A stretch of 64,000 nucleotides of DNA from Dyella sp. C9 (GTDB taxonomy: Bacteria; Pseudomonadota; Gammaproteobacteria; Xanthomonadales; Rhodanobacteraceae), in the NCBI RefSeq assembly GCF_003332825.1, contig NZ_QIRF01000008.1:62001-126000 (forward strand). Reading direction: 5' to 3'. The notes below the pieces were generated by a model, which had not been told where the DNA came from, searched no databases, and was given only the letters and a program-made list of their open reading frames with translations. Made by a program: the position numbers and the translations under genes. Shown here one piece after another: positions 26,653-38,166 of this stretch; positions within the stretch are counted from its first letter, which is position 1; each line of letters starts with the position of its first letter.

Positions 26653-27945
26653 ATGTCGCGTTTTTGGAAGATCGCGCTGATCGTTGTGGCTGTGATCGTG
26701 GTGGGAGCCGTGGGCTTCCGTTTGCTGCACAAGCCTGCCGCAGAGGAAAGCGCGCAAGGGCAGCACCGCGGCCAGCACCGGGGGCAGGGAGAGGGTGGCG
26801 CCGGTGGTCCGGGTGGTGCGGGTGGCCAGGGCCAGGATGCGCCGGTGCCGGTCACCGTCGAGCCGGTGGTGAAGCAGGACGTGCCGGTGTATCTCACCGC
26901 GCTTGGCACCGTGCAGGCACTCAATACCGTCACCATCAACCCGCAGATCAGCGGGCAGATGCTGAGCATCAACTTCAAGGAAGGCCAGGAAGTGAAGAAG
27001 GGCGACCTGCTGGCGCAGATCGACCCGCGCCCGTTTCAGGCCGCCTATGACCAGGCCACGGCCAAGCAGGAGCAGGACGAGGCCCAGCTGGCCACCGCGC
27101 AGAGCACGCTCAAGCGCAACGACGCGCTGGTGGCCAAGGGCTACGTGGCCCAGCTGGACATGGACACCTACCGCAACAACGTGGCCAACCTGATTGCCAC
27201 CGTGGCGGCCGACAAGGCAGCCGTGCGCGCGGCCAAGGTGAACCTGGACTACACCCGCATCCTGTCGCCGATCGACGGCGTGGCCGGCATCCGCCAGGTC
27301 GACCCGGGCAACGTGGTCACCACCACCACTGCGGTGGTGACGCTGACCCAGATCCATCCAATCTACGTGATGTTCAACCTGCCCGAGCAGAACCTGGAGA
27401 TGGTGCGCAGCGCCTCGGGCGGCAACGACCCGCTCGAAGTGCTGGCACTGGATCGCACCGATGCGCACACCATCGCGGACGATGGTGAGCTCAACGTGGT
27501 GGACAACCAGATCGACACCACCACCGGCACGTTCAAGCTGCGCTCGGTGTTCAAGAACGCCAAGGGCGACCTGTGGCCGGGCCAGTTCGTGAACGTGCGC
27601 CTGAAGGTGCGCACCGTGGCTGGCGGCCTGGTGATCCCGGCGCAGGCGGTGCAGCGTGGTCCGGATGGCGACTACGTGTACCTGCTGCAGCAGCAGGACA
27701 AGGAACAGACGGTGAAGATGCAGCCGGTCAAGGTGGCCGGTGAAGTGGGCGACAGCCACGTGATGATCGGTTCGGGCCTGGCGCTCAACGATCAGGTCGT
27801 GACCGAAGGCCAGTTCCGACTGAAGCCGGGCAGCAAGGTCAAGGCCCTGAAGCCGGGCGAGGTGCCGACCGCACCGAGCGCGGCCGATGTGGACAAGGCC
27901 AAGAAGCGCGCGCAGCAGCAGGGCGGCGGTCGTCGCGGCGGCTGA
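26653..27945 (+). CDS. mdtA: RND efflux periplasmic adaptor subunit, MdtA/MuxA-like
   Basis: A 430-residue membrane fusion protein. An N-terminal membrane anchor (about residues 5-24) is followed by a Gly/Gln/His-rich linker (about 35-70), unusually low in complexity. Then come the barrel-sandwich segment (ISGQMLSINFKEGQEVKKGDLLAQIDPRPFQ), the coiled-coil hairpin with ALVAKGYVAQLDMD, and the C-terminal beta-barrel and membrane-proximal domains. It links inner-membrane RND pumps to an outer-membrane channel. GGGAG 7 nt before ATG 26653 fixes the start. First gene of an mdtABC-type operon. No outer-membrane factor gene is in the operon, so a TolC-type channel from elsewhere is needed. Confidence 0.93.
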   Translation: MSRFWKIALIVVAVIVVGAVGFRLLHKPAAEESAQGQHRGQHRGQGEGGAGGPGGAGGQGQDAPVPVTVEPVVKQDVPVYLTALGTVQALNTVTINPQISGQMLSINFKEGQEVKKGDLLAQIDPRPFQAAYDQATAKQEQDEAQLATAQSTLKRNDALVAKGYVAQLDMDTYRNNVANLIATVAADKAAVRAAKVNLDYTRILSPIDGVAGIRQVDPGNVVTTTTAVVTLTQIHPIYVMFNLPEQNLEMVRSASGGNDPLEVLALDRTDAHTIADDGELNVVDNQIDTTTGTFKLRSVFKNAKGDLWPGQFVNVRLKVRTVAGGLVIPAQAVQRGPDGDYVYLLQQQDKEQTVKMQPVKVAGEVGDSHVMIGSGLALNDQVVTEGQFRLKPGSKVKALKPGEVPTAPSAADVDKAKKRAQQQGGGRRGG

Positions 27946-28120
27946 TGGAGAGGCGAGGGGCGAGGGATGCGTAGCGAAGGCACCGGAACCGTGGCCTTCG
28001 CCAGGCACCCACGCGGTGAAGCGGTGCGAGCGTGCGCCGTCGCTGCCGGCCCCTCGTCCCTAGCAACAACACGGGGCGTCGCAGGACTGGCGCCCCCCAC
28101 ATACATCGACGGCTGACCCC

Positions 28121-31100
28121 ATGGGCTTCTCCACACTCTTCATTCGCCGACCCATCGCCACCTCGCTACTGATGGTGGCGGTGATGCTGCTCGGCATCCT
28201 CGGCTACCGCGAGCTGCCGGTATCGGCGCTGCCCGAGATCGACGCGCCCAGCCTGGTGGTCACGACCCAGTACCCGGGCGCCAGCGCATCCACCATGGCC
28301 TCGCTGGTCACCACGCCGCTGGAACGCAACCTGGGCCAGATCTCCGGCCTGTCCATGATGACCTCCGATTCGTCGGCGGGCCTGTCCACCATCGTGCTGC
28401 AGTTCGCGATGGACCGTGACATCGACATCGCGGCGCAGGATGTGCAGGCGGCCATCAACCAGGCCAAGGGCACGCTGCCCAGCACGCTGCCGTATCCGCC
28501 GGTGTACAACCGCGTGAACCCGGCCGATGCGCCCATCCTCACGCTCAAGCTCACCTCCGACAGCCTGCCGCTGCGCGACGTGAACAACTACGCCGACTCG
28601 ATCCTGGCGCAGAAGCTGTCGCAGGTGCAGGGCGTGGGCTTGGTGTCCATCGCCGGCAACGTGCGCCCTGCGGTGCGCGTGCAGGTGAACCCCTCGCAGC
28701 TGGCCAACCTCGGCCTCACCATGGAGGACGTGCGCAGCGCGCTCACCGAGGCCAACGTGAACGCGCCCAAGGGCACGCTCAACGGCGCCACGCAGTCCTA
28801 CAGCATCGGCACCAACGACCAGCTGGCCGACGCGGCCGAATACAAGAGCACCATCATCGCGTACAAGAACAACGCGCCGGTGCGCCTGTCCGACGTGGCC
28901 GAGGTGATCGACGGCGTCGAGAACGACCAGCTGGCTGCGTGGGCCAACGGCAAGCCAGCCGTGTTGCTCGACATCCGCCGCCAGCCGGGCGCCAACATCG
29001 TGCAGACGGTGGAGCAGAGCCGCGCGATCCTGCCGCAGCTGCGCGCGGTGTTGCCGGCCGACGTGCACCTGGACGTGTTCGCCGACCGCACCATCACCAT
29101 CCGTGCCTCGGTGGAGGACGTGCAGTTCACCCTGATCCTCACCATCTGCCTGGTGGTGGCGGTGATCTTCGTGTTCCTGCGCCGCCTGTGGGCCACCGTT
29201 ATCCCGTCGGTGGCGGTGCCGCTGTCGCTGATGGGCACCTTCGGCGTGATGGCCTTCACCGGCATGTCGCTGGACAACCTCTCGCTGATGGCGCTGACCG
29301 TGGCCACCGGCTTCGTGGTGGACGATGCGATCGTGATGATCGAGAACATCGTGCGCTACATCGAGCAGGGCAAGGAGGGCAAGGAGGCGGCGGAGATCGG
29401 CGCCAAGGAAATCGGCTTCACCGTGCTGTCGCTGACCGTGTCGCTGATCGCGGTGTTCCTGCCACTGCTGCTCATGCCCGGCGTCACCGGCCGCCTGTTC
29501 CACGAGTTCGCCTGGGTGCTCACCATCGCGGTGGCCATCTCCATGCTGGTCTCGCTGACGCTGACGCCGATGATGTGCGCCTACCTGCTGCGCCCCGACG
29601 CGCTGCCGGAAGGCGACGACGCGCACGAGCGCCACGCCGCCGCCGGCAAGAAGACCTGGTGGGCACGCCTGGTCAACGTGTATGAGAGCTCGCTCGACTG
29701 GGTGCTCAGCCACCAGCGCTTCACGATGATGATCGCGGCGACCACCGTGGTGGTCACCATCTTCCTGTACATCGTCATCCCCAAGGGCCTGTTGCCCGAG
29801 CAGGACACCGGCCTGATCACCGGCGTGGTGGCGGCTGACCAGAACGTGGCCTTCCCGCAGATGGAGCAGCGTACCAAGGCGGTGGCCGATGCCCTTCGCC
29901 GCGACAAGGCGGTGACCGGCGTGGCGGCCTTCATCGGCGCCGGCTCGATCAATCCCACGCTCAATCAGGGCCAGCTGAGCATCGTGCTGAAGGACCGCGG
30001 CGACCGCGACAGCCTGGATGAAGTGGTGGCGCGCCTGCAGAAGGAAGCGGCCGATATCCCGGGCGTGGCGCTGTACCTCAAACCGGTGCAGGACGTGACG
30101 CTGGACAGCCGCGTGTCCGCTACCGAGTACCAGTACTCGATGTCCGACGTGAACGCGACCGAGCTGTCGGGCTATGCCACGCAGATGACCCAGGCGCTGC
30201 GCGAGCTGCCGCAGCTGGCCGACGTGGACAACAACCTCGCCGACCAGGGCACCTCGCTCAAGCTCACCATCGACCGCGAGAAGGCCAGCCGCCTGGGCGT
30301 GCCGGTGCAGACCATCGATGACACGCTGTACGACTCGTTCGGCCAGCGCCAGATCTCCACCATCTTCACCCAGCTCAACCAGTACCGCGTGGTGCTGGAG
30401 GTGGCGCCGCAGTTCCGTACCAGCACTGCGCTGCTCAACCAGCTCACGGTGAAGAGCAACGGCAACGGCGCGCTCACCGGCAGCAATGCCACGGCGTTCG
30501 GCCAGGTGGCGTCGAGCAACTCGTCCACCAGCACGGGCCTTGGCGTGGCCAATACCGGCGTGATCATTGGCGCCGGCGGCACGATTCCGCTCGCCTCGCT
30601 GGCCAGCGCCGAGGTGACCACGGCGCCGCTGGTGGTGAGCCACCAGCAGCAGCTGCCGGCGGTGACCATCTCGTTCAACCTGGCCCCGGGCTATTCGCTG
30701 TCCGAGGCGGTGGAGGCGATCCACGGCGTGGAGCAGAAGCTCAACTTCCCGCCGCAGGTGCGTAGCCAGTTCATCGGCAAGGCCGCGGAGTTCTCCACCT
30801 CGCTGACCAACGAAGTGCTGCTGCTGATCGCCTCGATCGTGGTGATCTACATCGTGCTTGGCGTGCTGTACGAGAGCTACATCCACCCGCTGACCATCAT
30901 CTCCACGCTGCCCCCGGCCGGTGTCGGTGCCTTGCTGGCGCTGATCCTGTGTGGCATGAGCCTGTCGGTGGACGGCATCGTCGGCATCGTGCTGCTGATC
31001 GGTATCGTGAAGAAGAACGCGATCATGATGATCGACTTTGCGATCGAGGCGCAGCGCGATGGCATGAAGCCACACGAGGCGATCCGTCGAGCCTGTCTGC

Positions 31101-31357
31101 TGCGCTTCCGCCCGATCATGATGACCACCGCCGCGGCCATGCTGGGTGCGCTGCCGCTGGCGCTGGGCAACGGCATCGGCGCGGAGCTGCGCCGTCCGCT
31201 GGGCGTGTCCATCGTGGGCGGCCTGCTGCTGTCGCAGCTGGTGACGCTGTACACCACGCCGGTGATCTACCTGTACATGGAGCGCTTCTCCGATTGGCTG
31301 CGTGCACGGCGCGAACAGCGTGAGCTGGCCCGCGCGCAGACGCGAGGCGCGATGTGA
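28121..31357 (+). CDS. mdtB: RND efflux pump subunit, MdtB/MuxB-like
   Basis: A 1078-residue proton-driven RND transporter with 12 membrane helices and two large periplasmic loops. It starts FIRRPIATSLLMVAVMLLG (helix 1). Helix 4 carries the proton-relay aspartates in GFVVDDAIVMIENI. The second loop contains a Gly/Ser/Asn-rich insertion (about residues 785-825) not typical of E. coli MdtB (1040 aa), which explains the extra length. MdtB-type subunits work as a heteromer with MdtC (2:1 in E. coli) to expel bile salts and drugs. 175 bp separate it from mdtA. Confidence 0.95.
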   Translation: MGFSTLFIRRPIATSLLMVAVMLLGILGYRELPVSALPEIDAPSLVVTTQYPGASASTMASLVTTPLERNLGQISGLSMMTSDSSAGLSTIVLQFAMDRDIDIAAQDVQAAINQAKGTLPSTLPYPPVYNRVNPADAPILTLKLTSDSLPLRDVNNYADSILAQKLSQVQGVGLVSIAGNVRPAVRVQVNPSQLANLGLTMEDVRSALTEANVNAPKGTLNGATQSYSIGTNDQLADAAEYKSTIIAYKNNAPVRLSDVAEVIDGVENDQLAAWANGKPAVLLDIRRQPGANIVQTVEQSRAILPQLRAVLPADVHLDVFADRTITIRASVEDVQFTLILTICLVVAVIFVFLRRLWATVIPSVAVPLSLMGTFGVMAFTGMSLDNLSLMALTVATGFVVDDAIVMIENIVRYIEQGKEGKEAAEIGAKEIGFTVLSLTVSLIAVFLPLLLMPGVTGRLFHEFAWVLTIAVAISMLVSLTLTPMMCAYLLRPDALPEGDDAHERHAAAGKKTWWARLVNVYESSLDWVLSHQRFTMMIAATTVVVTIFLYIVIPKGLLPEQDTGLITGVVAADQNVAFPQMEQRTKAVADALRRDKAVTGVAAFIGAGSINPTLNQGQLSIVLKDRGDRDSLDEVVARLQKEAADIPGVALYLKPVQDVTLDSRVSATEYQYSMSDVNATELSGYATQMTQALRELPQLADVDNNLADQGTSLKLTIDREKASRLGVPVQTIDDTLYDSFGQRQISTIFTQLNQYRVVLEVAPQFRTSTALLNQLTVKSNGNGALTGSNATAFGQVASSNSSTSTGLGVANTGVIIGAGGTIPLASLASAEVTTAPLVVSHQQQLPAVTISFNLAPGYSLSEAVEAIHGVEQKLNFPPQVRSQFIGKAAEFSTSLTNEVLLLIASIVVIYIVLGVLYESYIHPLTIISTLPPAGVGALLALILCGMSLSVDGIVGIVLLIGIVKKNAIMMIDFAIEAQRDGMKPHEAIRRACLLRFRPIMMTTAAAMLGALPLALGNGIGAELRRPLGVSIVGGLLLSQLVTLYTTPVIYLYMERFSDWLRARREQRELARAQTRGAM

Positions 31358-31369
31358 GGCGATCGTGAT

Positions 31370-31389
31370 GGCCCGGTACGCACCGGGCC
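31370..31389 (+). terminator. Hairpin after mdtB-like gene
   Basis: GGCCCGGT/ACCGGGCC, an 8-bp perfect stem with a 4-nt loop, 13 nt past the stop, with no T-run. It may attenuate transcription into the mdtC-like gene, which lies 247 bp further on, or protect the mRNA end. Confidence 0.4.
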
Positions 31390-31604
31390 ACGGTGACTAC
31401 CCCGAGGGGGCGCGGCCGGCACGGCGCGCCCCTTTCGGCGTCTCCGCAGACGCCGGCAAGCGCGCTGCATCAACCAAACCCGCCGTCATGCGTTTCGCAG
31501 ACCATGTGCGGTATATACGTTTCTTCGTGCCTGCGCGGCCCTTCGGCGCATGGCTTGTCTGAATACCGCTGTGCCTGGCGCGCAGCTCAAGCTCCCCTGA
31601 TGGC

Positions 31605-34600
31605 ATGAACATTTCCGGCCCCTTCATCCGCCGCCCGATCGGCACCTCCCTGCTGGCTATCGGCGTGTTCGTGGTGGGCCTGATCTGCTACCTGCTGCTG
31701 GGCGTGGCGGCGCTGCCGAACATGCAGTTCCCGGTGATCTTCGTGCAGGCCAGCCAGGCCGGTGCGAGCGCCGACACCATGGCCTCCACCGTGGCCGCAC
31801 CGCTCGAACGCCACCTGGGCCAGGTGCCCGGCATCGATACGCTGCGTTCGACCAGCTCGCTGGGCAGCACCCAGGTGTTCATGATGTTCGAGTCTGGCCG
31901 CAACCTCGACGCCGCCGCGCGCGACGTGGAGGCGGCCATCAACGCCGCGCAGTCAGACCTGCCCAGTGGCCTCAACGCGCCGCCGAGCTACCAGAAGGCC
32001 AATCCGAACGACGATCCCATCATCGCCTTCGCGCTCACCTCCGATACCCAGTCGGCGCGCGACCTCTATGACGTGGCCGACTCGCTGCTGGCGCAGCGCC
32101 TGCGCCAGCTCGACGGCGTGTCCGAAGTGGATATCCTCGGTGCGGCGACGCCGGCCATCCGCGTGGACGTGAACTTGCGACAGCTCAACGGCCTGGGCCT
32201 CTCGCCCGACCAGCTGCGCAATGCGCTCACTGCCGCCAACGTCACCTCGCCGGTGGGCTTCCTGTCGGACGGCAAGACCACCATGGCGGTGACCGCCAAC
32301 GACTCGCTGCACACCGCGCAGGACTTCGCCGACCTGGTGATCGCGTCCAACAATGGCGTGCCGGTGCGCCTGTCGGATGTAGCCAAGGTCTATGAAGGCA
32401 CCCAGGACGCATACCAGGCAGCCTGGTTCCAGGGCAAGCCGGCGATCCTGATGTACGTGTACCGGCAGTCGAACGCCAACATCATCGGCACCGTGGATCG
32501 CGTGAAGGCGGCCGTGCCGCTGTTGCGCGGCTACCTGCAGCCGGGCACCACGCTCACTCCGTACTTCGACGGCACACCAACCATTCGTGCGTCGCTGCAT
32601 GAGGTGCAGGCCACGCTGCTGATCAGCCTGGCCATGGTGATGCTGACCATGGCGATCTTCCTGCGCCGCCTCGCGCCTACGTTGATCGCCACCGCGGCGG
32701 TGCCGCTCTCGCTCGCGGGTGCGGCGATGGTGATGTACGTGCTGGGCTTCACGCTCAACAACCTCACCCTGCTGGCGCTGGTGATCGCCATCGGCTTCGT
32801 GGTGGACGATGCCATCGTGGTGATCGAGAACATCGTGCGCCATATCGACCAGGGCATGACGCGCATGGACGCGGCGCTGGCCGGCGCCAAGGAGATCGGC
32901 TTCACCATCGTCTCCATCACGGCATCGCTGGTGGCGGTATTCCTGCCCCTGCTGTTCATGGGCGGCATCACCGGCCTGTTCTTCAAGGAGTTCACCATCA
33001 CCCTGGTGGCGGCGATCATCGTTTCGGCGATCGTCTCGCTGACGCTCACTACGTCGCTGTGCGGGCAGTTCCTCAGCAGCCACGACCAGGACAAGCCGAC
33101 CACGCCCATCGGCATTGCGCTGGAGAAGTTCCAGGCGGGCATGCTTGGCCTGTATTCCAGGGCGTTGAAGTTCTCGATCAAGCATGCGCTGTCGTTCGCG
33201 CTGACTCCGCTGGCGCTGATCGCGCTCACCATCTTCCTGTTCGGCGTGGTGAAGACCGGCATGTTCCCGCCGCAGGACACGGGCCTGATCCGTGGCCGCG
33301 CCACGTCCGGTGCCACCGTGTCGTTCCAGGACGCCGTGTCGCGCCAGCAGCGCCTGATCGACATGCTGCTGCGCGACCATGACGTGGCCCGCGTGGGTTC
33401 GCGCCTGGGCAGCAGCCGCCAGGGCGCTTCCGGTTCGTTCGACATCGAACTGAAGACCCATGCCGAGGGACGCAAGGACGATACCTTCGCCGTGCTCGCG
33501 CGCCTCAGCGCCAAGGCTGCGCGCTATCCCGACCTCAACGTGCGCCTGCGCCCGATCCAGGACCTGCCCAGCTTCGGCGGCGGCGGCACTAGCCAGGGCG
33601 CGCAGTACCAGGTGTCGCTGCAGGGTGATGACCCGCAGGAACTGCAGGAGTGGCTGCCCAAGCTGGTGGCCGAGCTGAAGAAGAATCCCAAGCTGAAGGA
33701 CGTGGGCAGCGACATCGACGATGCCGGCCTGCAGCAGAACATCGTGATCGACCGCGACAAGGCCGCCCGCCTCAACGTGGGCATCGGCACCATCGACGGC
33801 GCGCTGTACAACGCCTTCGGCCAGCGCCAGATCAGCACCATCTACTCCGACCTCAACCAATACAAGGTGGTGGTCAACGCGCTGCCCAACCAGACGGCAA
33901 CGCCGGCGGCGATCGATGCGATCTACGTGGCCAGCAACAACGGCGTGATGGTGCCGCTCACCGCGTTTGCGCGCCAGGAGGCCGGCATGGCGCCGACGCA
34001 GATCTCGCACGAGAACCAGTACACCGTGATGAGCATGAGCTTCAACCTCGCCCCCGGCGTGAGCATGGGCGAGGCGCTGGAGATCATCCAGGAGACCGGT
34101 TCGCAGATGCGCCTGCCGGGCAACATCCGCATCAACATCGGCGGCGACTTCCGCCGCTTCCAGCAATCGCAGAGCGGCATGATCTGGTTGCTGCTCGGCG
34201 CCATCGTCACCGTCTACATCGTGCTGGGCATGCTGTACGAGAGCCTGATCCACCCGGTGACCATCCTCTCCACCTTGCCGGCGGCGGGCGTGGGTGCGCT
34301 GCTGGCGCTGTGGATCACCGACACCGAGCTCTCGGTGATCGCGCAGATCGCATTGGTGCTGTTGATCGGCATCGTGAAGAAGAACGCGATCATGATGATC
34401 GACTTCGCGCTGGTGGCGCGGCGCGAGCATGGGCTCACCGCGCAGGATGCCGCCTACGAGGCGAGCATGGTGCGCTTCCGCCCGATCATGATGACCACCA
34501 TGGTGGCCATCCTCGCCGCCGTGCCGATCGCCATCGGCCTGGGCGAGGGTTCGGACCTGCGCCGCCCGCTCGGCATCGCGCTGATCGGTGGCCTGCTGAT

Positions 34601-34730
34601 CTCGCAGAGCCTCACCCTGCTCAGCACGCCGGCGCTGTATGTGATCTTCTCCTGCCTGGCCGACCGTTTCTCGGCCTGGCGCGCACGCTTCGGCCAGCAC
34701 AAGCGCCTGCCGGCCAGCGAAGGCGCCTGA
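31605..34730 (+). CDS. mdtC: RND efflux pump subunit, MdtC/MuxC-like
   Basis: A 1041-residue RND transporter, E. coli MdtC-like in length (1025). It begins FIRRPIGTSLLAIGVFVVGL, and the helix 4 motif GFVVDDAIVVIENIVRHID carries the proton-relay aspartates. It differs along its whole length from the MdtB-like pump upstream, so the pair are true paralogous partners rather than a recent duplication. The wide 247-bp gap before it contains a hairpin but no gene. It is followed by the repeat array at 34.8-35.5 kb. Confidence 0.95.
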   Translation: MNISGPFIRRPIGTSLLAIGVFVVGLICYLLLGVAALPNMQFPVIFVQASQAGASADTMASTVAAPLERHLGQVPGIDTLRSTSSLGSTQVFMMFESGRNLDAAARDVEAAINAAQSDLPSGLNAPPSYQKANPNDDPIIAFALTSDTQSARDLYDVADSLLAQRLRQLDGVSEVDILGAATPAIRVDVNLRQLNGLGLSPDQLRNALTAANVTSPVGFLSDGKTTMAVTANDSLHTAQDFADLVIASNNGVPVRLSDVAKVYEGTQDAYQAAWFQGKPAILMYVYRQSNANIIGTVDRVKAAVPLLRGYLQPGTTLTPYFDGTPTIRASLHEVQATLLISLAMVMLTMAIFLRRLAPTLIATAAVPLSLAGAAMVMYVLGFTLNNLTLLALVIAIGFVVDDAIVVIENIVRHIDQGMTRMDAALAGAKEIGFTIVSITASLVAVFLPLLFMGGITGLFFKEFTITLVAAIIVSAIVSLTLTTSLCGQFLSSHDQDKPTTPIGIALEKFQAGMLGLYSRALKFSIKHALSFALTPLALIALTIFLFGVVKTGMFPPQDTGLIRGRATSGATVSFQDAVSRQQRLIDMLLRDHDVARVGSRLGSSRQGASGSFDIELKTHAEGRKDDTFAVLARLSAKAARYPDLNVRLRPIQDLPSFGGGGTSQGAQYQVSLQGDDPQELQEWLPKLVAELKKNPKLKDVGSDIDDAGLQQNIVIDRDKAARLNVGIGTIDGALYNAFGQRQISTIYSDLNQYKVVVNALPNQTATPAAIDAIYVASNNGVMVPLTAFARQEAGMAPTQISHENQYTVMSMSFNLAPGVSMGEALEIIQETGSQMRLPGNIRINIGGDFRRFQQSQSGMIWLLLGAIVTVYIVLGMLYESLIHPVTILSTLPAAGVGALLALWITDTELSVIAQIALVLLIGIVKKNAIMMIDFALVARREHGLTAQDAAYEASMVRFRPIMMTTMVAILAAVPIAIGLGEGSDLRRPLGIALIGGLLISQSLTLLSTPALYVIFSCLADRFSAWRARFGQHKRLPASEGA

Positions 34731-34794
34731 TCGCATCCATGCGCAGTGGCCGCATCGCCTGGGAACGGGCGATGTGGCTGCCGTCCCATGAAGC

Positions 34795-34945
34795 CGCTGG
34801 TCAATCCTTCACCGCCGCGTCGCTTTGGCTTGGTGGATCAAGCGTCTATCGCATCTATCCACAGGCTTCTCCCGTGCGCATCCACATCGGCTGTGGAAAA
34901 CAACCTGGCCAACGCCTTCGCGACGTTTGGTCGCGCACTACAAAA
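34795..34945. repeat. Degenerate first copy of the 197-bp repeat element
   Basis: Matches the core of the following copies from the CCGCTGGTCAATCC segment onwards. It contains TGGTGGATCA, GCATCTATCCACAGGC and TGTGGAAAA, but its left REP end is missing and its right end is decayed. It lies in phase with the 220-bp period of the copies downstream. Confidence 0.75.
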
Positions 34946-34963
34946 GCGCGGCACGCCCCCGCT

Positions 34964-35160
34964 GTAGGAGCGCATCCTGTGCGCGACCACGGTCGCGACA
35001 CCGCTGGTCAATCCTTCACCGCCATGTCGCCCTGGCGTTGTGGATCAATCACCTGCGATACCTATCCACAGGCTTCTCCCGTGCACATCCACATCGGCTG
35101 TGGAAAAAAGGGTGATCAACACCTTCGCGGCGTGTGATCGCGCACAGGGTGCGCTCCTAC
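34964..35160. repeat. 197-bp repeat element, full copy (REP-like inverted ends, DnaA-box-like core)
   Basis: The left end GTAGGAGCGCATCCTGTGCG and right end CGCACAGGGTGCGCTCCTAC are inverted copies of a GTAG-tagged REP. The core has three 9-mers one base from the DnaA box TTATCCACA: TGTGGATCA (35039-35047), CTATCCACA (35062-35070) and TGTGGAAAA (35099-35107). Not coding. Confidence 0.85.
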
Positions 35161-35183
35161 AAGAAGCGCGGCACGCCCCAGCT

Positions 35184-35380
35184 GCAGGAGCGCACCCTGC
35201 GCGCGACCATGGCTGAGACACCGCTGGTCAATCCTTCACCGCCATGTCGCCCTGGCGTTGTGGATCAATCGCCTGGAGTACCTATCCACAGGCTTCTCCC
35301 GGGCGCATCCACATCGGCTGTGGAAAACAGCCTGGTCAACGCCTTCGCGACGTGTGATCGCGCACAGGGTGCGCTCCTAC
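35184..35380. repeat. 197-bp repeat element, full copy
   Basis: Second full copy, exactly 220 bp downstream of the previous one, with a 23-bp spacer (AAGAAGCGCGGCACGCCCC and the next bases) between them. Its left tag reads GCAG in place of GTAG. It contains the same three DnaA-box-like 9-mers. Confidence 0.85.
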
Positions 35381-35403
35381 AAAAAGTACGACACGCCCCA
35401 GCT

Positions 35404-35548
35404 GTAGGAGCGCACCCTGTGCCCGACCACGGCGGCGACACCGCTGGTCAATTCTTCAGCGCCATGTCGTGTTGGCGTTGTGGATCAACCACCTGCGATA
35501 GCTATCCACAGGCTTCTCCCGCGCACATCCACACACGCTGTGGAAAAG
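35404..35548. repeat. 197-bp repeat element, truncated copy
   Basis: Third in-phase copy, starting GTAGGAGCGCACCC 220 bp after the last. It ends after the TGTGGAAAA motif, lacking the right REP end. The 246 bp that follow, up to icd, hold no gene and probably contain the icd promoter. Confidence 0.8.
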
Positions 35549-35668
35549 GGGGGGCATGCAGCCCTGGGCGGGTTCCGGGGGTCCATCGTCCAGGGCGGCG
35601 CGCTGGACCATACGTTCGCGCATAGTCGGGGCCGCGCTTTCCCCCTCTGGACGAAATCGCGACAATGA

Positions 35669-38023
<2,355 letters not shown>

Positions 38024-38050
38024 TCGACGGCGACAACGCGTAACAAGAGG

Positions 38051-38077
38051 AAGGCCGCGCAAGCGGCCTTCTTTTTT
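38051..38077 (+). terminator. Rho-independent terminator of icd
   Basis: AAGGCCGC/GCGGCCTT, an 8-bp stem with a GCAA tetraloop, followed by CTTTTTT. A textbook intrinsic terminator. Confidence 0.95.
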
Positions 38078-38078
38078 G

Positions 38079-38155
38079 CAGGAGCGCACCCTGTGCGCGC
38101 ATGCCTTTGGCGATCAACTGCACGATCACGCACAGGCTGCGCACCTGCAGGCGAA
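38079..38155. repeat. REP-like element after icd terminator
   Basis: GCAGGAGCGCACCCTGTGCGC followed about 30 bp later by a reverse-oriented, diverged copy (CACGCACAGGCTGCGCACCTGC). It has the same sequence family as the repeat ends at 34964 but without the core. It lies between two convergent genes. Confidence 0.65.
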
Positions 38156-38166
38156 GCCTGTCGCGC

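Noticed and set aside
28166..31075. 969-codon open frame antisense to the MdtB-like gene (and similar long antisense frames at 31953-34736, 35768-38089, 48643-50421 and 57295-59058)
   Set aside because: These are shadows caused by high GC and strong codon bias of the real gene. Their translations are His/Arg/Gln-rich with no domain, and the sense strands encode clear families.
34795..35548. CRISPR array
   Set aside because: The repeat unit is about 197 bp with 23-bp spacers that are nearly identical to each other, there are no cas genes, and the unit ends are REP-like inverted repeats.
34795..35548. Chromosomal or plasmid replication origin
   Set aside because: DnaA-box-like 9-mers are present, but the same units occur at three places, there is no dnaA, dnaN, parAB or AT-rich unwinding region nearby, and every box has a mismatch.
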